Of a DNA stretch of 64,000 bases, positions 47,022 to 58,922 are shown one piece after another; the first letter of the stretch is position 1; each line of letters opens with the position of its first letter. The notes under the pieces were generated by a model. It was not told where the DNA came from and ran no database searches. It saw nothing but the letters and a program-made list of their open reading frames with translations. Source of the DNA: Allium sativum (Eukaryota; Streptophyta; Magnoliopsida; Asparagales; Amaryllidaceae); NCBI GenBank assembly GCA_030737875.1, contig CM060910.1, forward strand, positions 615,859,303 to 615,923,302. Direction: 5' to 3'. The translations under genes were made by a program, and so were the position numbers.

Positions 47022-50000
47022 TGCAAAAAACTAAAGACATATGAGACCTACAAGCTCATCATGATTTGGGAGAAGAACAGGTGGAACACTGCTACCAACA
47101 TATAGAAAAACATTAATAGAAGTGATGCTTGCGTTAACTATTTTGTATTCTTATCTTGTTGTATGTTTCACTTTTCTATTTTTACTCGTTGCTTACATGT
47201 TGTTACTTAGTTTATTTGAATTATTATTATATGTAGCACTGTAAACATAAAATTTCCTTAATGTTATTTAGTTACAACAATGCAAATACTAATAACAACA
47301 ATAATATCAATAAGAGCGGCAATATCAATAACTGAAACAATAACAGTAAAAGTACAAGATATAAGAAATAAGAGCCTAGTTTCCATACACAATTTTTGCA
47401 GGATTGAGTTCATTTAGGTTGCAACTTAAAAGAGTCATATCATAAGTTCTTTGTTGTCTACCAATTCTTGTTCCCTTAAATACATCTCATCCATTCTTAA
47501 TTGTTATTTTTCAATATGACATCATTGTCAATCTACTTCCCTATCAAGTCTCTTCATTTCTTTTTCTTTTGCATACATTTTATTTGCATCTTAAATCGCA
47601 GCCACATGATCAACAATAAATTCATGGTGTGCAATTAATCAATAATGATTTTCTTCTTCCCTTCGTATTTTTCCAAGGTCTACCCTAATACTAATTTTGA
47701 AAGGTGTGTCAAAATATGCATCAGAACTTCCATGAGTAGACTCATCATTCATCTTTCTATAAAGAAATCACAATATCAAATGTTCTTTTCGCACTAAACT
47801 CCATTTTTCCTCAATTGATAGGAAGTTGTAATAATGTTGTAGATTGAATGGCTGGTTATTGTGTTCAACCACATGCAGCGCATTAGCTTGATTTAGCTAT
47901 AGATGATGAAATACTGCTAAAACATGAAACATGAGCAATAACAAAGAATTTACAATTAAATCATTATCAAACCCATGTTATTTGCCCTCACTTTGTATTC
48001 CTATATGTAAACCGGCTACTACTACTTTTCAACATTGACAAGTAGAATGTATTATTTTCCAATGAGTTTTCAACGTACCAATAGTTCTTAGGATATTAGA
48101 AATTTTAAAGTAAAACAAATTCCAAACATAATTTCATAAAGAACTTTCAGATTGACTCTTATCTTTCATTTTATCTTTAAAACATCCAAGCCAACAGAAT
48201 GCTAACTCATATTCCATATTCAGCAACTATTTTCATCATCTAGGGTCATTTGATTGTGACTGGGATTTTTTTTCATTAAGAGATTTGTTAGTATTGATTT
48301 CTGTTAGTTTCTTTTTCTTTCCTTGGAAGGTAAATAAGTTAGAGATCTTAAACATATCTTCTTCAAGGTACCATCAACATTGAATTACGATTCTCGGTTT
48401 CCTTGATCGTAATTCTCTAATTTATTATTTAGATTTCTTGTCATATTTTTATATTGGTAAGCCACCATTCATTGACGTTGGATATTAGGACACTTAGTCT
48501 GAGCCATAGTTAAAAGTTTATTGGAATGGGTTTTTTTGTGAATTATTTGAATTTTGAAAATATTATTGGTAATGATTCAAATTTTGTTGGCAATGAAATA
48601 AATTATACTATGCTGGGAAATGTTGCAAATTTGGATTTTGTTGTAAAAAGTATAATTTGAATTTGTATTTTATCGTGGAAAGTCTTAACTGTAAATTGAA
48701 TAATAACAAAATGAATGGTTGAGATATGTGTGGCACATGAGAACCGGTAAAAGAGATACATAAGATTCAAGATGTGAATACCAAATCTTGAGCTGAGGAA
48801 CAACGGATACGTGAGGAATAACGATGTTTGGTTCCAAATTTAATGCACATAACTCGTACAATGTAGGACATTATTATGTCCCGCCTAGATGTTGCAGAAA
48901 ATAAGGTGGACTAAACCCTACCGCTAATAAAAAAGATTCAATAAATAGAGTTTACACTATGTCTTTTACATTTTCGAAAACATCATTATTCGTTAATGGA
49001 ATTTCACCACCGATTTAGAATTTCCACCACCGTCCACTTTTCTACTACCCATCATAGAAAATTTATTACTAGCTTATCACTCACCACCAACAAAACAATT
49101 TAAAATAAAAGTATTATAACTATTAAAAATTTAATATTTATAACACATATCTATTCACTCATTTTTTTTATTAAATAAGAAGTAAACATCTTTGCTTATT
49201 TAAGCGGATGCGTTTTAGGTACCGTTTGCATGAATTATTTCAATTATTACCACTATATTAGCGTCGGACATGTCGGGCATGAATGCAATGGAATTGTTTA
49301 TTTCACCCATTCATTCTAACATATCAAAATAATGCACTTGTGTCCGACATGTCTGATACGAGAATAATTAATTGTTATTTAGCCTTTTAATTACCCCTTT
49401 AATCTTTATTTTAATTACTTATATCAATCAATTATTATACATTACTCATCTTTAGGCCATAATGCTCCTCTCACATAAACCGTTCAATACTCCATTCAAT
49501 TTTCTACTCAAATACATAAAACTCCTTTTTTTCGTTCAATTCATTTTATCCATTCAATATTCCACTCAAATCAATCACTCATTTTAACTAACTGATCGCA
49601 CGAGCCACTTACAATGTTCACACATCACCCTTTTGCATGCATGTAAACACCACATGATCATATCATGTTAGTTAAGTATTTGTCCAATCTGGGAATGTCA
49701 CATCCAACATGAAATAATAGGTGTCACTGGCTACCATGATCAGCCCAATATCATCTAACTATTGTATGAAGGAAATCAACACTATAGCACCGTGCTTAAA
49801 ATCACTTGTTTGAGAAGAACAAACAAGACCTACCCAACGCCTCTAGAAATCAAACACCAACATAATAAACTCCATTATATGTGAATGCGCTCGTCAGACC
49901 AGTGATATTGCCTTCGTCATGGAGTTTCGTACCATCCACCCTTATGTATGTTACCCATATGCAAAAAAACTTGACATCTATTTATATCTTTTCTATCCCT

Positions 50001-50092
50001 AGAAATAAAAATTTACTGTCCCTTTTGTCACCTCAATTGGTATGCTTACCCCTTAATCCTGCGATCCACCGCCCATCCTATTGTAAAATAGC
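47022..50092. other. unassigned AT-rich sequence
   Basis: No ORF above 80 codons and no recognised domain, tRNA or LTR. Near 49263-49375 two copies of a GACATGTC palindrome (GTCGGACATGTCGGGCAT, TGTCCGACATGTCTGATAC) lie about 85 bases apart, possibly ends of a small element. This is the best candidate for original, non-transposon sequence in the window. Confidence 0.4.
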
Positions 50093-50991
50093 TATAATAA
50101 CCCGAAAATCCGAGCCAATTTAAAAAATTTATTTTGGCGATTTTAGTGAATTATGAATATTTAAAATGAATTATTTTAAATAATGACGACGAGAAATTTA
50201 TTTTGAATAGAATTAGAACGTATATATTTATATTGATCGTCGTTAGAATAAAAATATTTTATTTTAATTATAAAAGGAATTGAAAATGGCGCGGTAGTTT
50301 GAAAATTCGATTTCAAATTTCAAATGAATGTACAGGATTCAAAATAAACCGGATTTTAGCAAAACCAAAAACATTTGAATCTATTTGAAAATATCTTTCC
50401 AACGAATCTGAAAAATTGAAATTTCATAGCGGGGATAAAAAGTTATTCCCAGATGAAAATTCAAAATAGTCGCTATGGAAAATATAGCCCTTAAAAATGG
50501 AAATTTTGGAAATGACCTCTGTTTTCGACGAAATCACTTTTGTTGGAACCAGAATGTCAAATTATTCTAGATTCCAAAATTCATAATTTTATGAATCAAT
50601 ATGTGAGCGTGGCGAAAGAAAGCGTATTTTAACAGTTTCAGTCAATTTCGATCGACCAGAAAATGACCAGTTTTCAAACGGTCTCAGAATTTGACGAAAT
50701 TATTTTCGTTAGGACCGTATCGTCAACACGAAGCTAGAAGTAATTTTTCTGGAATTTTCTAAATCAGTATGTGGCCCCGGTAATTTAAAATGTACACTCA
50801 AATTGAATATATACTGATTTATATTTTAATCTTGATGGAAACTAATCGTAACAACCGAATTGGTATACGAAACATATCCCATTGTGTTCGGAATACGGGT
50901 AGTTAGCTTTAGGCGACAGTCGTTGGGCTTGCTTTGGAGTTCAAATGGAAAGTCAACTATATGGAGAATAATAATAATAATAATAATAATA

Positions 50992-51318
50992 TATAACCCC
51001 TTTTATCTCATTCAAGTCAAACCCTATTTCTTCCTTCAACGTGGTCAAACCCGCCCCCCTTTCCCTCAATAACCCGTCGCCCTTCTCCTCTGACATCGCC
51101 GGAGTCACCCACCACCACCGCTCTCTGGCGCTCCCCTCCTCTCCCTCCCCCTTCTCTTTCCTCGTTCCCCTGAAAACACCTTGCCTTAAAACCCTTGCTC
51201 CGGCCATCCAAACCCCAATCTGCCGCCTGTGGGCACACCGTAGGACCCTGAACCACTTCCCCCGACCTTCCACCTGCGTCAACGTGCGCCAGTCACCCCC
51301 TCTCGCTGGAAAACCTGT
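50992..51318 (+). promoter_or_regulatory. candidate promoter and leader in giant LTR B
   Basis: ATATATAA at the end of a (TAA)n run, then 300 bases of C- and T-rich sequence unlike the AT-rich surroundings, ending in AACCTGTAAGTG, a strong 5' splice site (GT at 51317). It matches the order TATA box, pyrimidine leader, donor in element A (8495, 8520-8680, about 8820). The 104-codon ORF across it starts at GTG and is not supported. Confidence 0.4.
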
Positions 51319-51819
51319 AAGTGTTTTATTTATTCATTTTTTTATTTATATATAAACAATATAATTGTTTTTAAATATGCTGCTTAAGTTATTAGGAATA
51401 TAAAAGTGAGTTTTATTTATGTAATTAAATATGAATTTTATATGAAAGAAATTGGTATAAAAATCAGATTTTTATTATATAAACTTCGCAATAAAAATTT
51501 GATTTTTACGTATGTAGTAGCTATAAAAATACAAATTTTATCGATATGGAGTAGCGTTAAAAATTAGGGTTTTTATTTATGAAAAGATAGGATATATTTT
51601 CAGTTTTAAAGTAATAATAATAGAATTTTTATATATTCAAAAGATAAAGATTTAATTTTTAGATATAGAAATATTGGATTTTTCTTCACGTAAATGAAGT
51701 AGAAAGGTAGGATTTTTATACACGATAAAAATTGGATTTTTATTTATTTGAATAACATATAAAAATATGATTTTTATTATGTGATGAAAATGTAAAGATA
51801 AAGATGAGATATTTTATCA

Positions 51820-52140
51820 GAGAAAAGAAATAATTTTTATATTATGAAAGATATAAAAATATAATTTTTATATTATAGAAGATATAAAAATATGATTTTT
51901 ATATTATATAAGATATAAAAAATATGATTTTTATATTATAGAAGATATAAATATATGATTTTAATATTATAGAAATAATAAAAATATGATTTTTATAATA
52001 TATAAATAATAAAAATATGATTTTTACATATGTAGTAGAGATATAAAAATACGATCTTTATATATAAAAATATGATTTTTATATAGAGAATGGCGAGGGA
52101 AAAATATGATATTTATATACGAAGCAATGATATAAAAATA
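51820..52140. repeat. AT-rich minisatellite in giant LTR B
   Basis: About ten irregular copies of a 25-33 base unit with GATATAAAAATATGATTTTT and ATATTATAGAA. It follows the splice donor and is intron-like in composition. Confidence 0.85.
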
Positions 52141-52854
52141 TAATCTATATATAGGAAGTAGCGTTGTTAAAAATATAATTTTTAGCACAAACGGTGTTGA
52201 ACAGATCTCGTTGGAAACAAGACGAAGTTTTCCTACATAAGAAGAGTCACGGTGTTTGGTTTAGCTTATCGGTGAGAACTCCTCACTTTTTAATTTATTT
52301 TTCTAGTTGAAATATATACTAGGATGCAAACGGTGATTAGCAGCACCCGACACCCGTTGTCCACAGATCATGGATGACTTGTTTGTTTGATTGAGGTGTT
52401 GTGAAAAATTATTGTGCAGTGGAATGAAATAAATTATTTTATGGTTAAAAATTTAATTTTTAACGTGTATATAAAATAAATAGTTATAAACAAATCGGAC
52501 GATTTGTTTATGTACACACATTTGACTGATAAGGATTGGGACGATAAATTTTACACATCGCCCAACTGCACAAATAAAACCTGTGTTTGATTGTTTGAAA
52601 ACCCCACACGGGTGTTGGGATGAAATTGGCCATACACTAGTCCCAATAGTTGGCTGTATGTCGATCGATTGATTGACAGGCTGTTATAGGCGTTAAATAT
52701 TTATATTTGATGTTTATGCAGTATAGAATGCACTTTGGGTGATGGTTGACTGTGTTTGATTGTTGTATTGTACGTGTGTATATGAAATCCATATCAATCA
52801 CATTGTATGGTATTTGATTGGGCCTCATTCCAAGTTGGAAAATAAAGAAATTTC

Positions 52855-53075
52855 ATGTGTTGAAAAAAAAATATTCATGTGTTGAAAAAAAGAAAATTCA
52901 TGTGTTGAATAAAAAGAATATTCATGTGTTGAATAAGAGAAAATTCATTTATTGAATAAAAATATATATATATTCATGTGTTGAATAATAGAAAATTCAT
53001 GTGTTGAATAAAATATATATTCATGTGTTGAATAAAAGAAAATTCATATGTTGAAGAAAATATTCATTTGTTGAA
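52855..53075. repeat. minisatellite of TTCATGTGTTGAATAAAA units in giant LTR B
   Basis: About nine to ten units of 20-25 bases built on ATTCATGTGTTGAA with variable A-rich spacers. Confidence 0.9.
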
Positions 53076-54024
53076 TAGAATAACAATGTTATTGAAATAT
53101 ATAAAGCCGTGTTGATTAGATTTGTGCCGTTTTGACGCGAACGATATTTATATCGATTTTATTCATTTTTATAATGAATATCGAAAAGAAAGTGATTTCA
53201 AAATATAAACATTTTGAAAATATTATCATTTATATGTTAATGATGTGGAATATTCAATTTTGATTTGAAATTGAATATGAAGTTGAAATCGTTTTGAAAA
53301 CGAATTTAAAACGATTTATAAAATATGTTTTAAAAGGAAATCGACGAAATATATATATTATATATATAATGGTCTGAATAGAACGCGCCGCGCCGCGGTC
53401 GTTCGCGAATTTCGACCATTGACTTCGAATTGACCGTCGGATTCTCCTAAAACCGGAACCGTTGATTCGTATCGAAAAGTGCTTTCTAACGAATATTAGA
53501 GATTTGAAATCTAAAGGTTGGATTTGGAATTATGTTCAAATCAAATTTGAAAAAGGTCGTTGTAAGTGCAGTTCGATGGCCGTTGATGGAAATCGACTGT
53601 ATGGGCCTTGATAAAATTATTAAAAATAGTAATAATTTGTGTAAAATCATAAGAAATGATTTGGAAAGAATTAGGATGAAAAATTCCATATTTGAAAAGA
53701 TAAAAATAGATTTTTATCGAAATGAACTAGTTTTGAACTAGAAATATAATCCATTCATTTTTGAAATAAATAAATTGGATTTGAAAGGGGTTTTAAAAGT
53801 AATCAGAATTTCCAATAATTGAATTGGAATGGATTTGAATCAAAATTGTCTTTGGAATATTTCGATGTTGGATTTCATGATTATACAAATATTGTTATGG
53901 AAATTTGAAAGATATATTTATATCGTTATTTCCAATACGATATTTGTTGGTCGTAGAATTTAATATTGAATATAAGCTGACATATTTTCTATTCAGAGCC
54001 TTGTATTTAATATCAAATGGGATT

Positions 54025-54478
54025 TGGGTTTGCCGTGAATGGTGTCTTCATTAACACTGTTCTTAAACCCAGTTAGAAAAAGATTAAATCTTTTTATTTT
54101 GATTTAATGAAGTATACCAATTAAATGGTATTTAATTGGAATTGAATTTAAATTGATTTTTGGGCTTATTGTGAACGGTGTTTTAAATAACACTTGTTCT
54201 TTAACCCAATAATTAATGGAATGTGCTTTGGGTTGTCGTGAGTGGTATCTTTAATAATACCGTTCTTAGACCCAACGGAGTTAAGAAAATCAGAAACTAA
54301 CTGGAGATTAGTTAAGTTGAATGGTTTCCCGGGTATTGATCTGATGTTAGTTTCGGCCTTCGGGGTTAACACTTAGGGAATTATTCACTTGCTAATTTAT
54401 GGTTAAATGCTGATGGAATTGAATGTGATTTTAGGTTTATTGTGAACCGTGTTTAAATGACATTGGTTCTTTAACCCA
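54025..54478 (+). repeat. four-copy hairpin array in giant LTR B
   Basis: Units at 54025-54071, 54160-54209, 54228-54275 and 54432-54478. Each runs from (T)TGGGTTT to AAACCCA(A) over about 47 bases and has an inner arm: GTGTT/AACAC in unit two, GGTAT/ATACC in unit three, GTGT/ACAC in unit one. One related copy (GGGTTT…AACCC) is at about 10593-10642 in element A. Confidence 0.65.
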
Positions 54479-56586
54479 GTTAAAGACAGGATATGATTTT
54501 CCAAGTTAAAAAATCATTAATATTTTCGAGAATGGAGTATCACCCGTTTTTCTCCAGGCGATAGTTAAATCTTTAATTAGATTTGAACGTGAAATGGTAA
54601 TTGAATTTACCGATAACACCGTGGTGTTAGATATGAAGTATGACCAGTTTTACTTCATGGGATGAATAGGTTGGGGTTGAGAAATTTAATAAGTGATTAC
54701 TTCGGTAAGGTTCGCTAATCCCGACTAGTTTGGATAAACCATAATTTGGTTTGAATTGAAATTCAAAGAAGATTAAAGAATAAATTTAAAGAATTTATCT
54801 TTGATAAAATTAATGGGAACCTTTCCCAAAGTATAAGAATATTTGAATAAAAAAATATTCTAAATTGGAATGAGGCGTATGTTGTGTTTGCGTAACACTT
54901 GTTTATTATATACGCGAGTTATTCGGAAAGGCCGGGTTTATCCCATTTTGAATAACTGATTCGACGATGTGTCGAGGATGAGGACGGTGGTCAAAGACCA
55001 TAGGTCTTCACATCGTTTGGATAATTACTGATGATATTGATTGGGTTGTACACCCAAGAGGAGGGAATCAGTTGGTGATCGTCCAAACGTACTTGGAGAT
55101 CGATGGATATGCGAGGTACAAGGTGCCTCCGATTTCATTCAGACCCAGAACAAACTTGTAAATGGACTGTGTGTCTGACATTGGATTTTATTCTGTGTGA
55201 TTGATTTCTATTAAATATATATCTGTTTGGCGGCGGAGAATTTATTCTCTTGCTTAACGCTCTTCTCTGAGACGTACGAGCTCAGAGGTTATATATTGAT
55301 GGATATCAATCGCATGGAGTGAATTACCTGTGTGGCATGCTGAGATGCAAATGATCAAGGCTTCTGTTGAAAAGCAAAGTCTTGTGGTTGATGATCAAAG
55401 CACCGCCTGTGTGGCATAGCTTTGTGTAGCGTTAATTCGCGAACCTCACATCCCGGTGTGAACCAGAAACGGGAGAAGGATCCAGGGAGGACATGCGTTT
55501 CCTTCTAGCTAGGGTGGTGTCAGTGACCTACCAGCCCTGATATTTATATTATTTTCACCTGTGTGGTTGTTGGATTGCGAGGCGCCTCGGATATATCAAC
55601 GACTGTATGGAGCCGATGGAGTCATTTGGCTCATTTACGCCCCAAAGGGCAGGGAAACGCAGTGTTCAGGCATTTTAATCCACATCGGTGGACCGGCCCT
55701 GTGGCTCCTAAGGCTTAACAGGGTACTTGCCTGAGGCTCAGACTAGAGAGTCTCGAATTCGGTAGAGGACGATCCCTTGCCTCGGTTCACAGATGGAAGT
55801 CCAACTTCTAATACGTGACTTTGCGGTTTTGATTGTAGAGCCTAGTATTGGCGACATGATATATGGTACCCATGTCGTCTATGATTGATACTTATGATTG
55901 AAATTGTTTTGACACTATACACTTGTAGTAATAAAAGATGAAATTTAGCGTATCAAGCATTCTTTAGCTACTATAAGGTAAAACCCTATCCTCCGGCTTG
56001 TGTGGCATTGGGTGATGGGACCTGAGTCTTATAATATCTTCATTTTTCTTTATTTAGCATTGCGTTGTTGTTTTATGCACTGGTATTCTTGGGAGGAAAC
56101 CCGTTCCATGTTATACGACGTGGTCCCTTGATTTACCTAACTTTAAAATAAAGATTAATAACTGTTTTAGTTCTCACACCAGTCACATGACTGACCTGGA
56201 GTTTATTGTTTTAACCTAAACTCTGGGTGCCCCTATTTCCACACGGGCAGCTAGTAGTTTTGGTTTTGCATATTTATATTCACAGAAACCTAGTTTACAG
56301 CTGGAATGATATCCGGAAAGCTCTGTATCCGTATATCTCTTTCAGTTGTGTATTGTATTATTTTTCCGTTGCAGTAATGTATTTAAATCTCTGATATTTC
56401 TCTGATGTATAATATTTATTAATACTCTGTATATTCTTGTATTCTGATGGAGTTGTTCTAATTAACAATGAAATGTTCTTCTGTTTGTGTTCCGATTTGT
56501 CATGTTTTCAAAACAATCAGGGGTTTCGAGCGGTCTTGGTCGGTTTAGCGATAGATTCGGATCGAGTGAAATTCCTTGTTGTTACA

Positions 56587-57632
56587 GTTGGTATCAGAGC
56601 TTTGGTTTACAAAGCTCGAGAACAAGGCATATTAGAACCATACGAAAGAATTCATCAGAGATTGGATTAGTAATATCCAATGGGAATGACTCATTAGAGA
56701 TGGGATCAGTAGTATCCTAGAACGAGTGTGAAGAGTAGTGTTTTTAAAATAAAAATAAAAACAATTTTTGTTTTGAAAATTTAAATCAATTATTCGTATT
56801 TGATTATTTATTTTATATTGAATTTGGACTATCCAGTATATAAAGATTTTGCGTATACGTATGATCCACGTGTATTTGAAGTTTAAATATACTGGATAGA
56901 TATAGAATTACACTCTAGTCGCCCGAAGATGATTCTGTTGATGACTACGTAGCATCAGCAGTTTGTGTTCGAGTTTCGAAGGTGTGATATTTATATATTT
57001 CCAATTGACTGGTGTGAGAACCAACTATAGTTAGAATATATTGTTGTGATTTGGCATCAAAAATGTGATTTTTGACTATATATCAAAATCATGAATTTGA
57101 AATGATAATCAACTAATTGGTTGATGGTTGTGTTGTTTGATTATAGTTGTGATTAATTAGAATTTGAACCATTTAGCCAAATTATATCAAATGTTGGACT
57201 GAATTGAAAATTATTGGAAATTGCATGCATATATATGTATATACATTGAACAGGTCATGGTAAGGAGGCTAGAGAAGAGGAATAAAATTGTCTGCCCGAC
57301 AAATAGGTACATGTTTATTGTATTTCTTGGGTTTTTGATGATTTTATGAGCCGATTAGCTAGCCGCTTGCCTTTTTCTATTTCTTTTGGATTGGTCAGGA
57401 CTATGGGAGGCTATTTGAAATATCTCGAAGCTCCCGGTGTATGGGAGGTTATGGCGAAATTTTTTGAAAATTTAGGGTGTTAGCAAAAATTTTGAAAAAT
57501 TTGAAAAGTTCTTAGAAACTGAAAAGTTGAAGAACTTAAACCGTAATGAAAATAATGAAAGTTGAGTTGGTTAGTAAAACAACTTTCAGCTTCGTTCCTT
57601 TTCGGGGACGAAAAGTTTTAAGTTGGGGAGAT
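56587..57632 (+). other. non-coding internal domain of giant element B
   Basis: PBS TGGTATCAGAGC at 56589-56600. Then ATGACTCATTAGAGATGGGA and TAGTATCCTAGAACGAG follow as in element A. It ends TTCGGGGACGAAAAG and AGTTGGGGAGAT before the 3' LTR. The short ORFs at 56437-56720 cross the LTR boundary and are not genes. Confidence 0.78.
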
Positions 57633-57660
57633 TGTAATAACCCGAAAATCCGAGCCAATT
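57633..57660 (+). repeat. 3' LTR remnant of giant element B
   Basis: 28 bases equal to 50093-50120 apart from the second base, followed abruptly by LINE sequence. The rest of the LTR is not found to the right within the window. Confidence 0.8.
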
Positions 57661-57952
57661 TTTTTTGTGTTTGGAAATCATGAAAATTCAACAAATTCAT
57701 CTTCTCTTGTTTCTGAAAATGACACTTAAGAGTCAGAGATTGAGCATAATGAGAGTGCTAAAATGAAATCATTCAAAAAATCGGCCAAAGGTAGAAAGAA
57801 AAAGGGAAAAAAATTAGACTACTGATGATGTTGATAGGGGAACTGAATTCGGGCCTGATCAAGTTCAACCATTAAGTGACCAAAAGTTTCCTCCCAAGAG
57901 ACATACTAGGAACATTCCTGCACCACTAACTGAACCTTTATCTATCAAATGA
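57661..57952 (+). pseudogene. LINE ORF1, C-terminal remnant
   Basis: Basic, Ser/Lys-rich sequence (KMKSFKKSAKGRKKKGKK) leading to EPLSIK and a TGA at 57950-57952. The TGA overlaps the first ATG of ORF2 (57949-57951) as ATGA. At least one stop (TAA near 57726) breaks it. Confidence 0.55.
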
Positions 57953-58922
57953 TGATGCAGAGTATAGCATTCTGGAATATTAGAGGAATGAATTTATCTT
58001 CCAAACAAAGTGAGATTAAAGCTTTTATTCGAGATCAAAAGATCCATTTACTTTGTTTATCTGAAACAAAGTTAGACATGCAATCAACTCTACAATTGGT
58101 TTCCTTCATTTCCCATAGTTGGGAATTTGATCATAATTTGGCTGATGCTTGTTTTGGTCGACTTTTAACTTTGGGAATCCATCTATTTTCAACCTTGATA
58201 AATTATCTTCATCTGATCAATTCCTTCATTACAAATGTACACACTTGCCTTCTAATTCCATCTTTTATTTGACTTCAGTCTATGCACATAAGTTTGCTGT
58301 TTTGAGACAAAATTTCTTATCTTCTTTGAGTAATATTGATCCTTCTACAAGCCCTTGGTTAATAGGAGGGGACTTTAATTGTATGTCTTCATCTCTTCAA
58401 AAATGGGGGGGAATGCTCTTTCAATTAAACAAATAGCACCATTGAATCAAGCCCTTCTCAAATCCAACCTTTCTCCAATCAATTTTTTTTGGCTCGGTTT
58501 ATACTTGGTCTAATAGAAGTCGCAATCCCACCATGTGTAAATTGGATCATATATTTGTCAATCCGGCTTTCATTCATAATTGGCCTAATTCTTTTTATCT
58601 TGTCCTTCATCCATCTATTTCTGATCACAGCCCTTTACTTCTCAAATGGGGATTAGATAATAATATTAGCAAAGGGAAGTCCTCATTTAAATTTTTAATT
58701 TTTTGTACTAATCATGCAGAATATCTTAGTATTTTATTGCAGGTTTGGTCTAGCTGTTCTGGTCACAATCCTATGGATAAGCTACTTTGTAAATTGAAAT
58801 TATTGAAGCAACAACTGAAAGTGTGGTCTTCCAATCATTTTGGGAATGGTTCGAATCAATCTACCTTGGTCATTAGCAAACTTATTCAAAGTACAGGAAG
58901 CGTTGAATTTGAAGCCTTTTGA
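57949..58922 (+). pseudogene. LINE ORF2: apurinic-like endonuclease
   Basis: AFWNIRGMN and LLCLSETKLD (57949-58160) are the first two catalytic motifs of L1 endonuclease (N and E). After a frameshift, SVYAHKFAVLR and PWLIGGDFN (58149-58436) give the D-x-N motif. After another, CKLDHIFVNP and ISDHSPLLLKW (58533-58650) give the final DH. All the catalytic motifs are still readable, so only the frame is damaged. Confidence 0.88.

Larger units (their letters stand above)
50093..56586 (+). repeat. 5' LTR of giant element B (6494 bp)
   Basis: Starts TATAATAACCCG, a changed TGTAATAACCCG as seen at 57633, and ends TTGTTGTTACA. It contains a TATA-like box near 50992, a pyrimidine-rich GC-richer segment (51040-51310), AT-rich minisatellites, a GC-rich strip near 53385-53405, a hairpin array (54025-54478), GAGACGTACGAGCTCAGAGG near 55270 and a CTGACCTGGAGTTTATTGTT block near 56192 shared with element A. 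No credible ORF. Confidence 0.82.
50093..57660 (+). mobile_element. giant-LTR non-autonomous retrotransposon, element B
   Basis: LTR 50093-56586 (6494 bp), PBS, internal domain 56587-57632 (1046 bp), polypurine tract, and the first 28 bases of the 3' LTR (TGTAATAACCCG…, matching the 5' LTR start) before the LINE sequence takes over. No protein-coding region anywhere. It shares plan, internal length, PBS and 3' end with element A, and shares the TTTCGGGGACGAAA and TTTTAAGT-GGGGAGA blocks with the Tekay copies. I infer that it is mobilised by a Tekay-like partner. Confidence 0.8.

Noticed and set aside
49263..49375. pair of GACATGTC palindromes as a MITE
   Set aside because: No clear terminal inverted repeat plus target duplication around them; noted only within the unassigned region.
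51041..51355. 104-codon Pro/Ser-rich ORF in giant LTR B
   Set aside because: It begins at GTG, lacks an ATG, and is overlapped by open frames on the other strand, as expected for C-rich DNA.
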